A stretch of DNA of 64,000 nt from Rhabdophis nuchalis (lineage: Eukaryota; Chordata; Lepidosauria; Squamata; Natricidae): assembly GCA_039707465.1 (NCBI GenBank), contig CM077653.1, positions 3,673,684 to 3,737,683 on the forward strand, written 5' to 3'. Within the stretch, counting starts at the first letter, position 1; each line of letters begins with the position of its first letter. The notes below the pieces were generated by a model, which did no database searches, was not told where the DNA came from, and saw nothing but the letters and a program-made list of their open reading frames with translations. The translations under genes were made by a program, and so were the position numbers. Shown piece by piece: positions 10,033 to 20,710 of the stretch.

Positions 10033-10738
10033 AGCTTTTTGAAAGAACTCTTCTGTGGCTAGTTGGACGTCCATCATTTCCTCCGTGTGAATTTCGTAGT
10101 AACATGAATTCATCTTTGGCGTATCCTCATTATATGCTGCCTGAAGTTCTTCTCCCCCATATGCAAGCATCTTCTATTCATTTTCTAAAGTAGAACGATG
10201 GTTTTCTCTTTGATAATGATGATAGATTCTATTTTCCATTCTTTGTCAAGGTTTTGGGCTGTGCTCAGAATTTTAACCAGCTTCTGCCTTGGTTAGCTCG
10301 CCATGTCCATCTGTTCCTCTCGGTCGCTCTGATTCTCTTGTTTTAATCATGAACTTTCCAGAAGCTGGGAAGAATCTATTAATAAATAACAATCCCAGCG
10401 AGTTCATGTCCTAATTAATAGTAGAATAGCATTTGACACCGGTGTGATGGATAAGAGAACAAGAGGGGTGAGAAAAGAAGGAAATGAAGCTGGTAAAATG
10501 GGTATACTTGCAGAATTTCTGGAAGAGGCAAATACTAATTGTTCTTGCAGGATGATAAATAATCTTGTTGTAATTAAGGACACCCAGGGGAAAAAAAGAG
10601 AATAATTTCAAGGCATGTGAAAGATGTGATGAAATGCCATATTAAGACCAAAGGGGTTAAAACAGAAATATGAGCAGAAGCTTATCCTAAATTGGGAAAT
10701 ATGCTTCATCTCTCCAATCCATCTGGAGGGCGGGTATC
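10033..10738. other. Single-copy stretch, no gene seen
   Basis: No repeat or coding signal was recognised. It is AT-rich with ordinary complexity. Confidence 0.3.
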
Positions 10739-10739
10739 G

Positions 10740-11430
10740 AATATCGAATATTTATTTGTATAACCGCGTCCTCTCCCCTAGGGGACTCGGAGCGGTGTAC
10801 AGGGAAGAATAAAACAGCATAAAATATATACATGAACAATAAATACAATAAAAATAGATTAAATTTGACTATCCCTGCACTAAAATTCCCATTTAAAATT
10901 AACAATCCCTAATCCCTGGGCAGAGACTAGCCTAGGCCGGCCAAGCAGAAAAAGTATGTTTTTAATTTCTGACGGAAGGAGCGGAGGTCCGTGGTTGTTC
11001 TAATGTCGGGGGGAAGGTTGTTCCAGAGGGCTGGGCCCGCCACAGAGAAGGCCCTTCCCCTGGGCGTCGCCCGCTGACAAAGTCTGGTGGACGGCACCCG
11101 GAGCAGTCCCTCTCTGTGGGAGCGAATCGGCCGGGAGGATGTATGAGGCAGAATCCGATCCCGCAGATAGCTAGGTCCCGAGCCATGGAGCGCTTTAAAG
11201 ATGAGAACTAACACCTTGAAGCGCACCCGAAAGACGACAGGTAGCCAGTGCAGCTCGCGCAAGAGCGGTGTTACATGGGTATACCTTGCGGTACCCATTA
11301 TTGCTCGCGCGGCTGCATTCTGGACCAGCTGAAGTCCAGGTCCTCTCCTTCCAATATCATGATCTGGGGAGATCAAGCTGCCACCCCTTTTCCTTAACAG
11401 TCCCATCACTGAAAGAGTTTTCACCATTGA
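10740..11430 (-). mobile_element. L2-like LINE: reverse-transcriptase C-terminal relic plus 3' UTR
   Basis: The longest L2-type relic in the window. The minus strand (11427-10927) has an open frame of ~166 codons with LQLVQNAAARAI, LLRELHWLPV, FKALHG, GRAFSVAGPALWNNLPP and a final LKTYFF. These are the ordered motifs of the reverse-transcriptase C-terminal region of L2/CR1-group LINEs. The 3' UTR follows with CCGAGTCCCC...ATAAATATTC. It is 5' truncated and has no endonuclease or catalytic core, so it is not functional. Confidence 0.85.
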
Positions 11431-11505
11431 ATTCAGCAGCCCCTGCCTTCCCTTGCTAATGGGCTACCATGGTAGGGTTGGGAAAGAGAGAAGATTGTGG
11501 AGGGC

Positions 11506-11783
11506 CTAGAACAATTCGCCATGGCCAACTTGCCATGGATATCTCACTGTGGCCAGATCACCATGGGACAATTCGCTACGGGATGATTCCAAGCCAGATA
11601 ACTCAACGCCCATAAATATTATCCGCCACTGTTCCTTCAACATTATTTCCATTTTTGACAGTGGAAATCATGTCAAAGTAACAAGGGCAAATAACACGTG
11701 TCGCAGTGAGTTATCCGACATGGAATTGTCCTGTGGCAAGTTGGCTATGACGAGTTGGCCAGGGTGAATTATCCTGTTCTGGA
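11506..11783. mobile_element. Foldback element with repeated subterminal motifs (unclassified)
   Basis: The left part carries AACAATTCGCCATGGCCAAC and the right part its inverse, with GGCAAGTTGGC and GAGTTGGCCAGGGTGAATT. A shorter inverted pair, ATCTCACTG / CAGTGAGTTAT, lies inside. The CAATTCGCCATGG motif is repeated within the left arm. This is typical of a non-autonomous DNA transposon; no clear target duplication was found. Confidence 0.5.
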
Positions 11784-11791
11784 TTCTAGAT

Positions 11792-12018
11792 CAGGGGTCC
11801 CCAACTTTTGCAACTTTAAGTCTGAAGGACTTCAGCTCCCAGAATTCTCCAGCCAGCAAAGCTGTCAGTGTCAGGGCCTGGGCCAGGGGTCTCCAACCTT
11901 TGCAACTTTAAGTCTGAAGGACTTCAGCTCCCAGACTTCTCCAGCTAGCAAAGCTGGCTGGAGAAGTCTGGAAGCTGAAGTCCTTCAGACTTAAAGTTGC
12001 AAAGGTTGGGGACCCCTG
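11792..12018. mobile_element. Palindromic hAT MITE with an extra internal head
   Basis: Begins CAGGGGTCCCCAACTTTTGC and ends TTGGGGACCCCTG. It is flanked by TTCTAGAT on both sides (11784-11791, 12019-12026). A second head, CAGGGGTCTCCAACC, at 11885 repeats the left arm, so the element has two left arms and one right arm. Confidence 0.88.
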
Positions 12019-12026
12019 TTCTAGAT

Positions 12027-12480
12027 GATTTGACATTTGAAATCAATCTGTGCAATAAAGCCCTCACTGAATAGATGACAGAAATGTCCATGTTTTCAAG
12101 GGGTAGAAGTGGGATTCCCAAATGGAATATTGTTATATGATTCCCAAAGGTTTTCTCTCCAAAAGAGAGGCACATTTAAATACATGTATTTTCCCCTCAT
12201 CCCATTGGGGTCAGCCGTCTCTAGAAGTGAGGGGTGCGACTGGGTGTCAGTTTACTTCTGGGAATGACCAATCTCCTGGCTGGGTGGCATTAGAAACCTT
12301 TAATGGTGGGGAAGGGGGAAAGAAAAAGAAACGGATGACCAGCAGGAAGGGGGATGGATGCAGTCAGAGTAATGGTAAAGACATAGTTGGGAGGACTTGA
12401 AGACTAGGTTGGAGACAGGTCATCATGGAGAAAATCTACAAAGTGGTCACTAGGATTTGAAAATTACTTGATGGCACATC
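12027..12480. other. Single-copy stretch, no gene seen
   Basis: Nothing recognisable. The open frame at 12122-12400 has no known motif. Confidence 0.3.
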
Positions 12481-12775
12481 ATCCATCCATTCATATTCAT
12501 GTCACATCATCCATCTTCTCTGCCATCTTCCTATCCATCCATCCATCCATCTTGATGACACATCATCCATCCATCTTCCCATCCATCTTCCTCTCCATCC
12601 ATTCCATCTTCCCATCCATCCATCCATCTATCCATCCATCTTGATGGCACATCATCCATCCTTCCATCTTCCCATCCATCCATCCATCCATCCTCCATCC
12701 AACCATCTTGGTGGCACATCATCTATCTTTTCATCCCTTCCCATCCATCCATCTTCCAATCCATCCATTCATCCA
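12481..12775 (+). repeat. (CATC)n-based minisatellite
   Basis: Runs of CATC are interrupted by a recurring longer piece containing TTGATGGCACATCATCC at about 12472, 12552, 12641 and 12709. This gives an irregular higher-order unit of roughly 70-90 bp. Confidence 0.85.
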
Positions 12776-14420
12776 CTCACTGCAGTATTGATAGGATAGC
12801 TTGAGTAATGCAACTTTGAAGCCCCCAAAGTCTTATTTATTATCATCTTTCCCCCTCCTTTCCATAACCTCTTTTTTCCTCAACCCCTTTGCTAGTTTTC
12901 TTCTCTTCTTTCTCTTTCTCCTTCTCCTCTTTTCTCCTCCTGCCCACCCCCACGATTCAGTGTAGCAGGCAAGGACATAGACCAGCAAATCCAACAAAGC
13001 ACATCACTTCTTCCCCTCTCCCAAATGCAAAGCTAAATCCCACCCACTCACCCCCAATTCAATTTCCTCTTGACATAATAACCGAATTAGTCTTGCATTG
13101 TCATACACAAATGACTCAAGAAGTCTGACTCTGCCAGACCGAAAGGGCAGAGGAGGGAAAGAGGCAGAATGCAAAAGAAGAATGCTGAATTAGAAAGAAT
13201 AAGAACTGGAAATCAGGACCTGACACACAAACACACACACACATACACACACCGCCCCACATCGTATCATAGGTTCTATAAGAAGGATGTTAAGTTTTTC
13301 AGCAGCTAGAAATGTTCACTTCCTTTCATGGTTCCCAACTCAAATTAGGGATTTGGGATATTTGTAGTCAAAACTTTGAACAGTATGTTGGGATTTTTTA
13401 AAGGGGAAATTTAAATTTGATGATTAATAAACTAGCAAATAAGCAAAGCAATTCTAAGTTCCTGCTAGCCCAGAGTGGCTCAGACATCATACAAAGAGAG
13501 AGTCATGTTGGCTACTTTCTGCGAACCAACATGGAGAACTAATAACATCTTAAATCTTCAAGACTCAGAGACCTATCTGACCCCGATCCTCCAATCTCTC
13601 TTTTTACAGCATTTATTCTTCCAGGAATGTCACTGAGAATCACAAAGTGGGTTGCTCAATAGTTTTTCAGGAGTTAGCAGCTAAAACCAGGAGTAAGTCT
13701 ACTGCGCAGGCTCAATATTTATTTGTTTCTTTAAAATTATTATCGACCTTAAATTTATTATTCAATGAAAGACTTTTAGTTGCTCCCCAGAGAACTCGTA
13801 GAAATGCCAACTTCTTCTTAGAATGGTAGACTTGCTACATCAACATCTATTAAAAATAATATCTTATTTTATAATACCCAAGGTCCTAAGATGACCCAAG
13901 TTTACTACACCTGATTTGAAGTGATAAAATCCTTTGTTGTTTTCATTCATCATGAACTCAAGTAAGGGTCCCTGAAAAATGAAAAAAAAATGTGCAAAGC
14001 CTTCTAAAACTCATCCCTCCATTTCTCTTCTAATCCTTCTGATGTACAGAAAATAATTTTAAGGTTCAGATGAAGATCTAAGCTTAAGAGGAAATAGAAG
14101 TCCTTTCCCCTTAAGCAGTGATGGGAACGTTATTATTATTTCCTGGTGCTTCCTGAGTGGCTGGCATGAGACAGTAGGTTTTTGCCCCTTCTGTGAAAAC
14201 TGGAACATCAAATATAGATGATGACAAGATCATCTAACAAATCAACCCGGCGTTCTCCCTCGAGGCACAAATGACCAGGGTCAAATTATATTTATTTGGA
14301 CACATTGTGTGAAGGTCTGGAAGAAGCTGTAACATTGAAAAAGAAGAGGACAACCAGTGGTGATGGGTGCACCATTGGAAGATCTGAAGGAGGCTACCGT
14401 TGAAAAGGATATATCTCTTT
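12776..14420. other. Long single-copy region, no gene seen
   Basis: Contains a (CA)n-like tract at 13228-13252 and an inexact CT-rich stretch at 12890-12945. No exon, RNA gene or known repeat is evident. At 14285-14330 the plus strand has an FGHIV-like frame reminiscent of an RTE C-terminus, too weak to call. Confidence 0.3.
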
Positions 14421-14424
14421 GCTA

Positions 14425-14505
14425 GGAATTGAAAAGGACTTGATGGCAAAAGCACCTTTGGCACAACCATGACTTGGATGGCTGAGTATCTCTACAGACC
14501 TTTAG
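14425..14505 (+). mobile_element. Penelope-like repeat, tail fragment
   Basis: GGCAAAAGCACCTTTGGCAC followed by ACCATGACTTGGATGGCTGA matches the tail half of the copies at 6.6 and 14.7 kb. Confidence 0.45.
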
Positions 14506-14679
14506 CCATACAATCTGGGATGGACACAGGTGGAATGGGGTGGGAGTAGGAATGGATTTCCAGAGGAAAAATTGTAGACTACGGGAACCAGGAGCAACTC
14601 TCAGGTGGCCCTGAGGACACAGATAAACCTCCAAGTGGCTTCAGGGACCCTCTAAAAGGATGCCAATGCCCAGCTGTCT

Positions 14680-14860
14680 GCAAGGAGTATCAATCCTTCC
14701 ATTCCCCACCATCCAGTCAGAGCTGAAGAAGCTTCTTGGATGAGAAGCGAAATGTCTTCCAAAGAAAAAACAGGAAAGTCCAGTTGTCTCCTGAAAAAGC
14801 ACCTTTGGGACAACCATGACCTGGATGACTGAGAATGTCTATAGATTTGATGGCATATAA
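14680..14860 (+). mobile_element. Penelope-like repeat, plus arm
   Basis: Contains CTGAAGAAGCTTCTTGGATG, AGAAGCGAAATGTCTTCC and the tail CACCTTTGGGACAACCATGA. The lead-in CCTTCCATTCCCCACCATCC resembles 2235-2262, so the conserved part starts upstream of the GAAGAAGCTTC palindrome. Confidence 0.5.
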
Positions 14861-15036
14861 TCAGTCAGTTAACGAATCAGGTGGCAAACAGATTCATGAA
14901 CAGGAAGGTGGGTTGGGGGATGATGGAAATGTTGGGTGGGATGCCAAGTGAAACCTTGTTGAATGTCTGATATAAAGCTACTTCCAAATTTCAGAAAAGC
15001 TTAAAAAAAGGAAGTTTCAGCTAGTATCCTCTAGCT

Positions 15037-15139
15037 CAGGGCTCTCCAAACCTGGCAACTTTAAGACTTATGGCCAGGCTGAGGAATTCTGGGAGTGGAA
15101 GTCCACAAGTCTTAAAGTTGCTAAGTTTGGAGCCCCCTC
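15037..15139. mobile_element. Short palindromic hAT MITE
   Basis: CAGGGCTCTCCAAACC at the left and AGTTTGGAGCCCCCTC at the right. It is flanked by CTCTAGCT (15029-15036) and CTATAGCT (15140-15147), 7 of 8 matching. It is a diverged member of the 7000-7141 family. Confidence 0.75.
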
Positions 15140-15465
15140 CTATAGCTTGATCCCAACAGTTGATCAATTTGTTATTGCCAAGGATTCCAACCCTTCCCCC
15201 ACCAGGTCCTTAGATCATGCACATCTATATATATAAAAGCCAAATACTACTCACTCATCACAAAATCTCCAGAACCACAAAGCCTACAAACTTGAAATTT
15301 GGTGCTTTGGTTCCTCTTGGCTTCTAGGAGCTCACTAAGAAAGGATTTTTCGAAATGACCATCCAATCATTAGTATTTCTTATACAGTAATTAACACGCT
15401 CGGATGCTAAGGAGCTCTACTTCCCCTCCTCACCTGAAAAGAACTCTGTTCCACCTGCCAGTTGC

Positions 15466-15467
15466 CT

Positions 15468-15547
<80 letters not shown>
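15466..15547 (+). repeat. (GATA)n microsatellite
   Basis: About 20 GATA units directly abut the 3' tail of a minus-strand L2-like fragment, so the array probably grew from that tail. Confidence 0.95.
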
Positions 15548-15548
<1 letters not shown>

Positions 15549-15655
15549 TTTATTTTTCTATACCGCGTCCTCTCCCCAGGGGGACTCGGAGCGGTGCACA
15601 GGGAAAATTAAAACAACATAAAATATATACATAAATAAATACAATATATTATATT
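15548..15655 (-). mobile_element. L2-like LINE 3' terminal fragment
   Basis: TATACCGCGTCCTCTCCCC and GGGGACTCGGAGCGGTGCAC are the minus-strand 3' UTR end. It is nested inside the Helitron-like element. Confidence 0.7.
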
Positions 15656-16009
15656 AACCCGCTCTGATAGGTAAGGATTTAGACAGTCTACTCCCCCTCC
15701 CCACCTGAAAAGAAGTCTGTTCCAACTGCCAGTTGCCTCACATTCCGTTACCTCCGTTCAAATTGGCTAGATGTTCCCCCCCTTCGCTCCGGAACAGTCT
15801 GGGGCTCCTTCCAGTACTAAACGTCAGTACCTCACCAAAATGTCTATGCCTTCTGCCTATGGAAATGCTTCCACACTCAAGGCAGCGGGAGCGATATTCC
15901 CTTATGTGTTTCAATCACCAACCACCACTGAGCCAAGGGATTGTGAACCGAATTTCTCCTGCATAGCCCGATCAGGTAGTTTTGTCACGAATCACGAGTA
16001 TCCAGCTAG

Positions 16010-16496
16010 TGTGTATAATCCTTCCAGCCCACATCCCTGGCTAATCCAGGGCTCTCCCTCCAATCTAAGCACCTGGCAGTAAAGCTACGCACCTTCCTGC
16101 TTTACGGGTGACAAATATGTGCAATATCCTTTGTGAAGGAAAGGAAATAAACGATCGGAGACTGACAGAGGTTTTAACAACAAAATCACACCAGGAACGG
16201 AGTAGAGAATGAGTGCCAGTCTCTAAGCTAATAATTTTCAGTCACCTGGAGACATAGAGCACTTCATGCAGCCCTTTATTTATAGGGGGAACGCCTGGCT
16301 TGTGAATTGATTTTTATCCATCACTTAACAGCCCATGTGGTTGGCCACACTTCAACAAGGGTTGTGCTTTCCTCCCCATGTGGTTTCAGGCTATTTGAGC
16401 TACCGGTCATCCTCTTATTCCCTCTTTCCTTCCACTTTCCCCAGTATTCTAGGCTTCTCAATATACTTGTATATACAGTATATATATATACAATAT
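16010..16496. other. Single-copy spacer, nothing recognised
   Basis: No gene or family was recognised. A short alternating TATA tract lies at 16471-16493. Confidence 0.3.
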
Positions 16497-16586
16497 ATCT
16501 ATTTCAAGCTATTTAGCTCTCATCAGCTAGCCATACCCTTACTGGGATTTGGCTAGCTGATGAGAGCTAAATAGCTTGAAATAGAT
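16497..16586. repeat. Perfect inverted repeat: 36-bp arms, 18-base loop
   Basis: 16497-16532 (ATCTATTTCAAGCTATTTAG and on) is the exact reverse complement of 16551-16586, with loop 16533-16550. The DNA could form a cruciform and any transcript a long hairpin. It does not match the other foldback families in the window. Confidence 0.95.
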
Positions 16587-16783
16587 CTATACTACTCTCC
16601 CTTTATTTATTTATCAGCACAAACCTAACACAAATATAGACAAATAAAGACAACGAGAAATAGCTTTCTGCCAGGATGCCTCCTAAGGTGAGCCAAAAGA
16701 CAGATAAGGAAAGCAGCATGCTACCCCCATATTTTGGCATACTAGGATGTTGTGACATTACATACATACATACATACATACAT
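16587..16783. other. Spacer ending in (CATA)n
   Basis: Non-repetitive sequence, then a short (CATA)n run at about 16761-16783 that abuts the tail of the next SINE. Confidence 0.5.
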
Positions 16784-17124
16784 CCCTCTTTAAGCAGTTT
16801 AGAGAGTCAGTGGCCCTCAACAATCCGGGTTTAACAATTACCTACCTTGGAAGGATGGAAGGCTGAGTCAACCTTGAACTGGTCAGGATTGAACTGCTAG
16901 CAGTCAGCAGATTTGAAGCAATACCACTTAGACTTATATACCGCTTCGCAGTGCTTTACAGCCCTCTCTAAGCAGTGTAGAGTGTCAGCATATTGCCCCC
17001 AACAATCTGGGTCCTCATTTTACTGATGGATGGAAGGCTCAGTCAACCTTAATCCCCATCAGGGTCTTACTCCAGGCTGTGGGCTGAGTTTGCCTGCAAT
17101 ACCTCATTCTAACCACTGCGCCAC
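16784..17124 (-). mobile_element. Two tandem second-family SINEs
   Basis: The first (16784-16921) and second (16922-17124) are on the same strand. Both show the CTCTCTAAGCAGT tail end and the AGGCTCAGTCAACCTT / AGGCTGAGTCAACCTT core. The second is fuller, ending in ATTCTAACCACTGCGCCACC. Confidence 0.75.
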
Positions 17125-17296
17125 CAAGGCCAAAACGATTCCAAGCAATTCTGTTTTAGTCCCTTTCGATTAAAGTTGCTTGGAGTCATTGATGGCTGTT
17201 TTAGACCTATGGCCAGTTCAATTATTGCAGGTGAAGTAGATATTCATGGACGCAATATATCTGAAATGCAAAAAAAAACTATTGAAGCACACCTCA

Positions 17297-17372
17297 ATAG
17301 AATAGAATAGAATAGAATAGAATAGAATAGAATAGAATAGAATAGAATAGAATAGAATAGAATAGAATAGAA
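17297..17372 (+). repeat. (AATAG)n microsatellite on a LINE tail
   Basis: About 15 AATAG units run directly into AATTCTTTATTGGCCAAGTG, the minus-strand 3' end of the LINE seen in plus orientation at 61480 and 63080. Confidence 0.95.
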
Positions 17373-17460
17373 TTCTTTATTGGCCAAGTGTGATTGGACA
17401 CACAAGGAATTTGTCTTTTGTGCAGATGCTCTTAGTGTGCAGTGCTGTATAACATCATTT
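17373..17460 (-). mobile_element. 3' end of a CR1-L3/Snake1-type LINE
   Basis: TTGGCCAAGTGTGATTGGAC and CACAAGGAATTTGTCTTTTG are the reverse complement of the 3' ends at 61.4 and 63.0 kb. Only ~90 bp are kept. The family name is from memory of snake repeat surveys. Confidence 0.65.
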
Positions 17461-17465
17461 TGAGG

Positions 17466-17695
17466 ATAGGTTTAGGTTTAGGTTTTACTGGTTTTTTATA
17501 CCGCCCTATTCCCGAAGGACTCAGGGCGGTGTACAGCCAGAGTAAAACAAATATATAAAAGTTTAAAAAGTTTTTAAAAGACATATGAAACAATTTGGCC
17601 TAAAAATGAAAAAACCCAACCAACCCTGATTAAAATTAATAAAAATTTATAATTTAAAAATCATTTTTATGCCAGCCCGGCTTGTTGGGGAAAAA
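17466..17695 (-). mobile_element. L2-like LINE 3' end
   Basis: TATACCGCCCTATTCCCGAAG and GGACTCAGGGCGGTGTACAG are the minus-strand terminal motif. The fragment ends near GCCAGCCCGGCTTGTTGGGG. Confidence 0.7.
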
Positions 17696-18190
17696 AAGGG
17701 TAGGAGTTGAAACAATTTATGTCCCGGATGCAAGGGTATGTTGATATTTTCACAGCTCTCTTTTTGATTCGTGCAGCGTACAGGTCCCCAATGAAAGCCA
17801 GGTTTATGTGTTGTGTTGTTTTCTCGTGGGTTTTTTGGTGTTTTTTATCATTTCTTCTAACCATGTATTTATTTTAGCCCAGTATTTTTTTTGTCTTTGG
17901 GCATGTCTGCCACATAGGATAATACGAACACCCTATCTTGAATGCCCGGACTCTAAATTTATTTCCACCGGGGTTTGCCCGGATAATTGTGGGTGGTTGC
18001 TGAAGCTAGAAGGGTTGTAACTTAGTGGGGAAAGTTCACAGCTCTGCAACGGGATTCGCTTTATTACTTTTCTAAAATAGCCCTCTTCCTGCACACCCTC
18101 ACAACACCACAAATTGATGACAGTGCCCTTTCTTTGTGGTTTACTGGCACCAGTCCTGATTCTTCTCTGCATTGCAAAGTTGCCCTTTAG
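17696..18190 (-). mobile_element. L1-like LINE relic
   Basis: The minus strand has degraded stretches resembling the L1 ORF2 C-terminal domain seen at 60.0-60.7 kb; TGTCTGCCACATAGGATAAT parallels TGTCCACCACACATGATAGA at 60640. Several frameshifts and stops occur. Weak homology, so only moderate support. Confidence 0.4.
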
Positions 18191-18555
18191 CTTTTGTTTC
18201 CATCCCTGTTATCACAGCGATACATCCACACCGTCATGAATGGAGTTGAAATTCAGCGTGGGCATCAGAAGGTGAACTCTGGCAGGCTCGCACAGACAGA
18301 CACACAAACACAGATGTGCAGAGGGAGAAGACAAGAGGATTGTGCACAGGAGGAACTGAAGTTAGACAAGCCAAACCTTGGGATGATTTTTCGAATTTAG
18401 AAAGAAAGTCTATGGATGATAATACTCATTTTCAAGGACGTCTGGATAAGATCATCCCACTTGCTGCCTTGAATTTCTCTGTTGGTGTCTTTTTTTTTTC
18501 TATTTTGGATCTGAAAAGCAACTTTCCAAAACCCAAAAGAAGCCTAGCTATTTAG
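18191..18555. other. Single-copy spacer, nothing recognised
   Basis: Open frames at 18194-18400 and 18316-18555 have no known motif. Confidence 0.3.
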
Positions 18556-18620
18556 AGAATATGGAATAACAGATTTGGAAGGGGCCCTGGAGGTCTTCTA
18601 GTCCAATCTTTGGCCCAAGA
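18556..18620 (-). mobile_element. CR1 3' end scrap
   Basis: GGAATAACAGATTTGGAAGG and GGAGGTCTTCTAGTCCAATC are the minus-strand CR1 terminus. Confidence 0.75.
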
Positions 18621-18634
18621 AGGAGGATATGTCA

Positions 18635-18925
18635 TTGGTTGGCAACCAGCAGCTCTGGAGCCACATGTGGCTCTTTCATCCCTCTGCTGCAGCTCCCTGT
18701 CATCGATTGGCTCCACAATTGATAGGGCTTTTGGTTAGGACAGGTAGAGGAAAAAGGACGCCACGCTAGGAGGACACTCTATGGTGGGGGAACCGGACTT
18801 CTGGTCAACACAGGAAAAAGGGTGCCAGGCTAGGAGGAGATTTTATGGTAGGGGAACCGGACTTCTGGTCAGCAGAGGGAAAAGGGTGCGATGCTAGGAG
18901 GAGACTTTATGGTAGGGGAATCAGA
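18635..18925 (+). mobile_element. DNA-transposon-like element with a triplicated ~64-bp unit
   Basis: The head GGTTGGCAACCAGCAGCTCTGG then GGAGCCACATGTGGCTCTTT resembles hAT-type MITEs. The unit with GGGGGAACCGGACTTCTGG and GGAAAAAGGGTGCC is repeated about three times (the ACCGGACTTCTGG motif at 18792 and 18856). The reverse-complement start of the same family lies at the right edge of the window. Confidence 0.5.
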
Positions 18926-18942
18926 GTCCTTAAAGAGTCCTT

Positions 18943-19295
18943 AAAGGTAAAGTTTCCCCTTGCACATATGTGTTAGTCATTCCCAACTCTAGGGGGCAGT
19001 GCTCATCTCCATTTCAAAGCCAAAGAGCCAGTGCTGTCTGAAGATGTCTCCATAATCATATGGCCAGCATGACTAAATCCCGAAGGTGCACGGAACGCTG
19101 TAAACTTCCTACTAAAGGTGGTTCCTATTTTTCTACTTGCATTTTTTACATGCTTTCAAACTGCTAGGTTGGCAGAAGCTGGGACAAGTCACGGGAGGCT
19201 CCCTCCGTTACGCGGCACTAGGGATTTGAACTGCCCAACTGCTGACCTTTCTGATCAACAAGCTCAGCATCTTAGCCACTGAGCTACCGCGTCCC
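18943..19295 (-). mobile_element. Sauria-type SINE with 9-bp target duplication
   Basis: Minus-strand full-length copy from the tail AAAGGTAAAGTTTCCCC to the head GAGCTACCGCGTCCC. AGAGTCCTT occurs at 18934-18942 and 19300-19308. A third AGAGTCCTT at about 18923 shows the site was already duplicated. Confidence 0.88.
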
Positions 19296-19896
19296 ATTTA
19301 GAGTCCTTCCATTTCCTATTTTATAGGAAGTTTTTTTATATCTTCTTAACAATTCATATATATTTTCAGATTCTGGTGTATCTTCTCTGCTTTTTAATTG
19401 GCTGCACCTCACCTTCCTTATGCTGGTCTATAACTGTAATAAAGTTTTGATTCGATTTGATTGGAGGTGACCCCAGGAAACCGAAAGGGCACCATCAATC
19501 TTGCTGGCAGTTACCCTCTGTTGTAGAAGAGGGCATGAAATAGTGCCAACAACAGAATTGCAGACTACGAGGATATTTCTTGCAAGATTGAGTAATTTTT
19601 TCCCCTCTAGTCCTCCAGATGCCTGCGTGCTTAAAGGCAGCTGCTTCTTTCTCGGAGAACAAGCTGTCAGGTGGAAGTAACCAGGAACAGAAGTTGAGTT
19701 CAAAACACTAAAAGTTTATTTCATGCTAACCGTGCATAAGAATCTGCTAATGGTCAAGGCAAGTTGGTGCTAGCAGAATTTAGGAGGAAGTGGACTTGAG
19801 TCTCTTGTGGCGGCATAAGGATTCCAAACTAACGACATGCTTGACCGCACCTCCAGTTCAGCCTACTCATCCCCTACACAAGTCAACTTAAAATAG
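19296..19896. other. Unrecognised sequence
   Basis: No coding gene. AAAAGTTTATTTCATGCTAA and neighbouring sequence could belong to an LTR, but no pair, termini or target duplication could be shown. Confidence 0.25.
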
Positions 19897-20027
19897 TGGT
19901 AGTGGCGACTCAGTAGCTAAGACGTTGAGCTTGTTGATCAGAAAGGTCGGCAGTTCAGTGGTTCGAATATCTAACGCTGCGTAACGGAGTGAGTTCCCGT
20001 TACTTGTCCCAGCTTCTGCCAACCTAG
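19897..20027 (+). mobile_element. Sauria-type SINE, 5' half
   Basis: Contains the head and B box up to TTCTGCCAACCTAGC and then stops. The break point abuts a minus-strand CR1. Confidence 0.8.
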
Positions 20028-20185
20028 CTGCCTCCTATTTAAATGGTTGTCCACTGGGACTCCAAGATCCCTCTCACAGTTACTACTATTGAGCAAGGTA
20101 CCACCTATATTGTACCTGTGCATTTGGTTTTTCTTGCCTCAATGTAGAACCTGACTTTTTCCACCATTGAATTTCATTTTTTTAA
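20028..20185 (-). mobile_element. CR1 LINE internal fragment
   Basis: GGTTGTCCACTGGGACTCCA and CTATTGAGCAAGGTACCACC match a CR1 ORF2 segment that is also present at 49.9-50.1 kb. Confidence 0.75.
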
Positions 20186-20710
20186 GACAGCCCTCAAATA
20201 CCTAAATGCAAACAAACTGACATTTGTTTGCTTATTTACTAATAAATAAAGGCGGGCATTAAATCTAGAGTTATCTTTATACTGTGCTTTTCAGTGAAAG
20301 CTGCTTCCAGTCCTTTCCATTTCTACCTCTTTTCCATCTCATTTCTATCCTCGAATCCTAGCCAGCTGATGTCACGAAGCCTTGGGCAACTGTATGCTTT
20401 ATAAATTATACCCCAGAACATTAACAGATATGTCAGGAACTATCATTGCAATTGATTATGGCCAAACTGCACTTGTCAACTAAATGAACAGAGTACAGTC
20501 CATGATTCATTGTCCTGGCTGCATGTAATTCTTTGCTTGGTAAGCCACAGACATACAAATTGGGTCCAGTTTTTCTCCTCCTGCCATTTAGGGAGGTTGT
20601 AACTGAAGAAATCCTTTGTATGGATGCAGGGGTTAAGGAACAGCCCCATATATGATCAGCTCTCATCCCTGGGGGTTGCCCATCCGTGCCAAATTCTTGA
20701 CACACATTTA
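20186..20710. other. Single-copy region, no gene seen
   Basis: Nothing recognised; the minus-strand frame at 20433-20705 has no known motif. Confidence 0.3.

Larger units (their letters stand above)
15224..16009 (+). mobile_element. Helitron-like non-autonomous element
   Basis: Begins TCTATATATATAAAAG after an A and ends CCAGCTAG before a T. This fits the Helitron rules: 5' TC, 3' CTAG, insertion between A and T, no target duplication. The interior carries a (GATA)n array and an L2 3' fragment, bracketed by ~75-bp related segments containing CACCTGAAAAGAA and TGCCAGTTGCCT. No Rep/helicase domain is present. The 3' hairpin is weak in this copy, so the call is moderate. Confidence 0.55.

Noticed and set aside
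10927..11427. Functional reverse transcriptase gene
   Set aside because: Only the C-terminal part is present, with no catalytic domain, endonuclease or 5' end; it is a 5'-truncated LINE.
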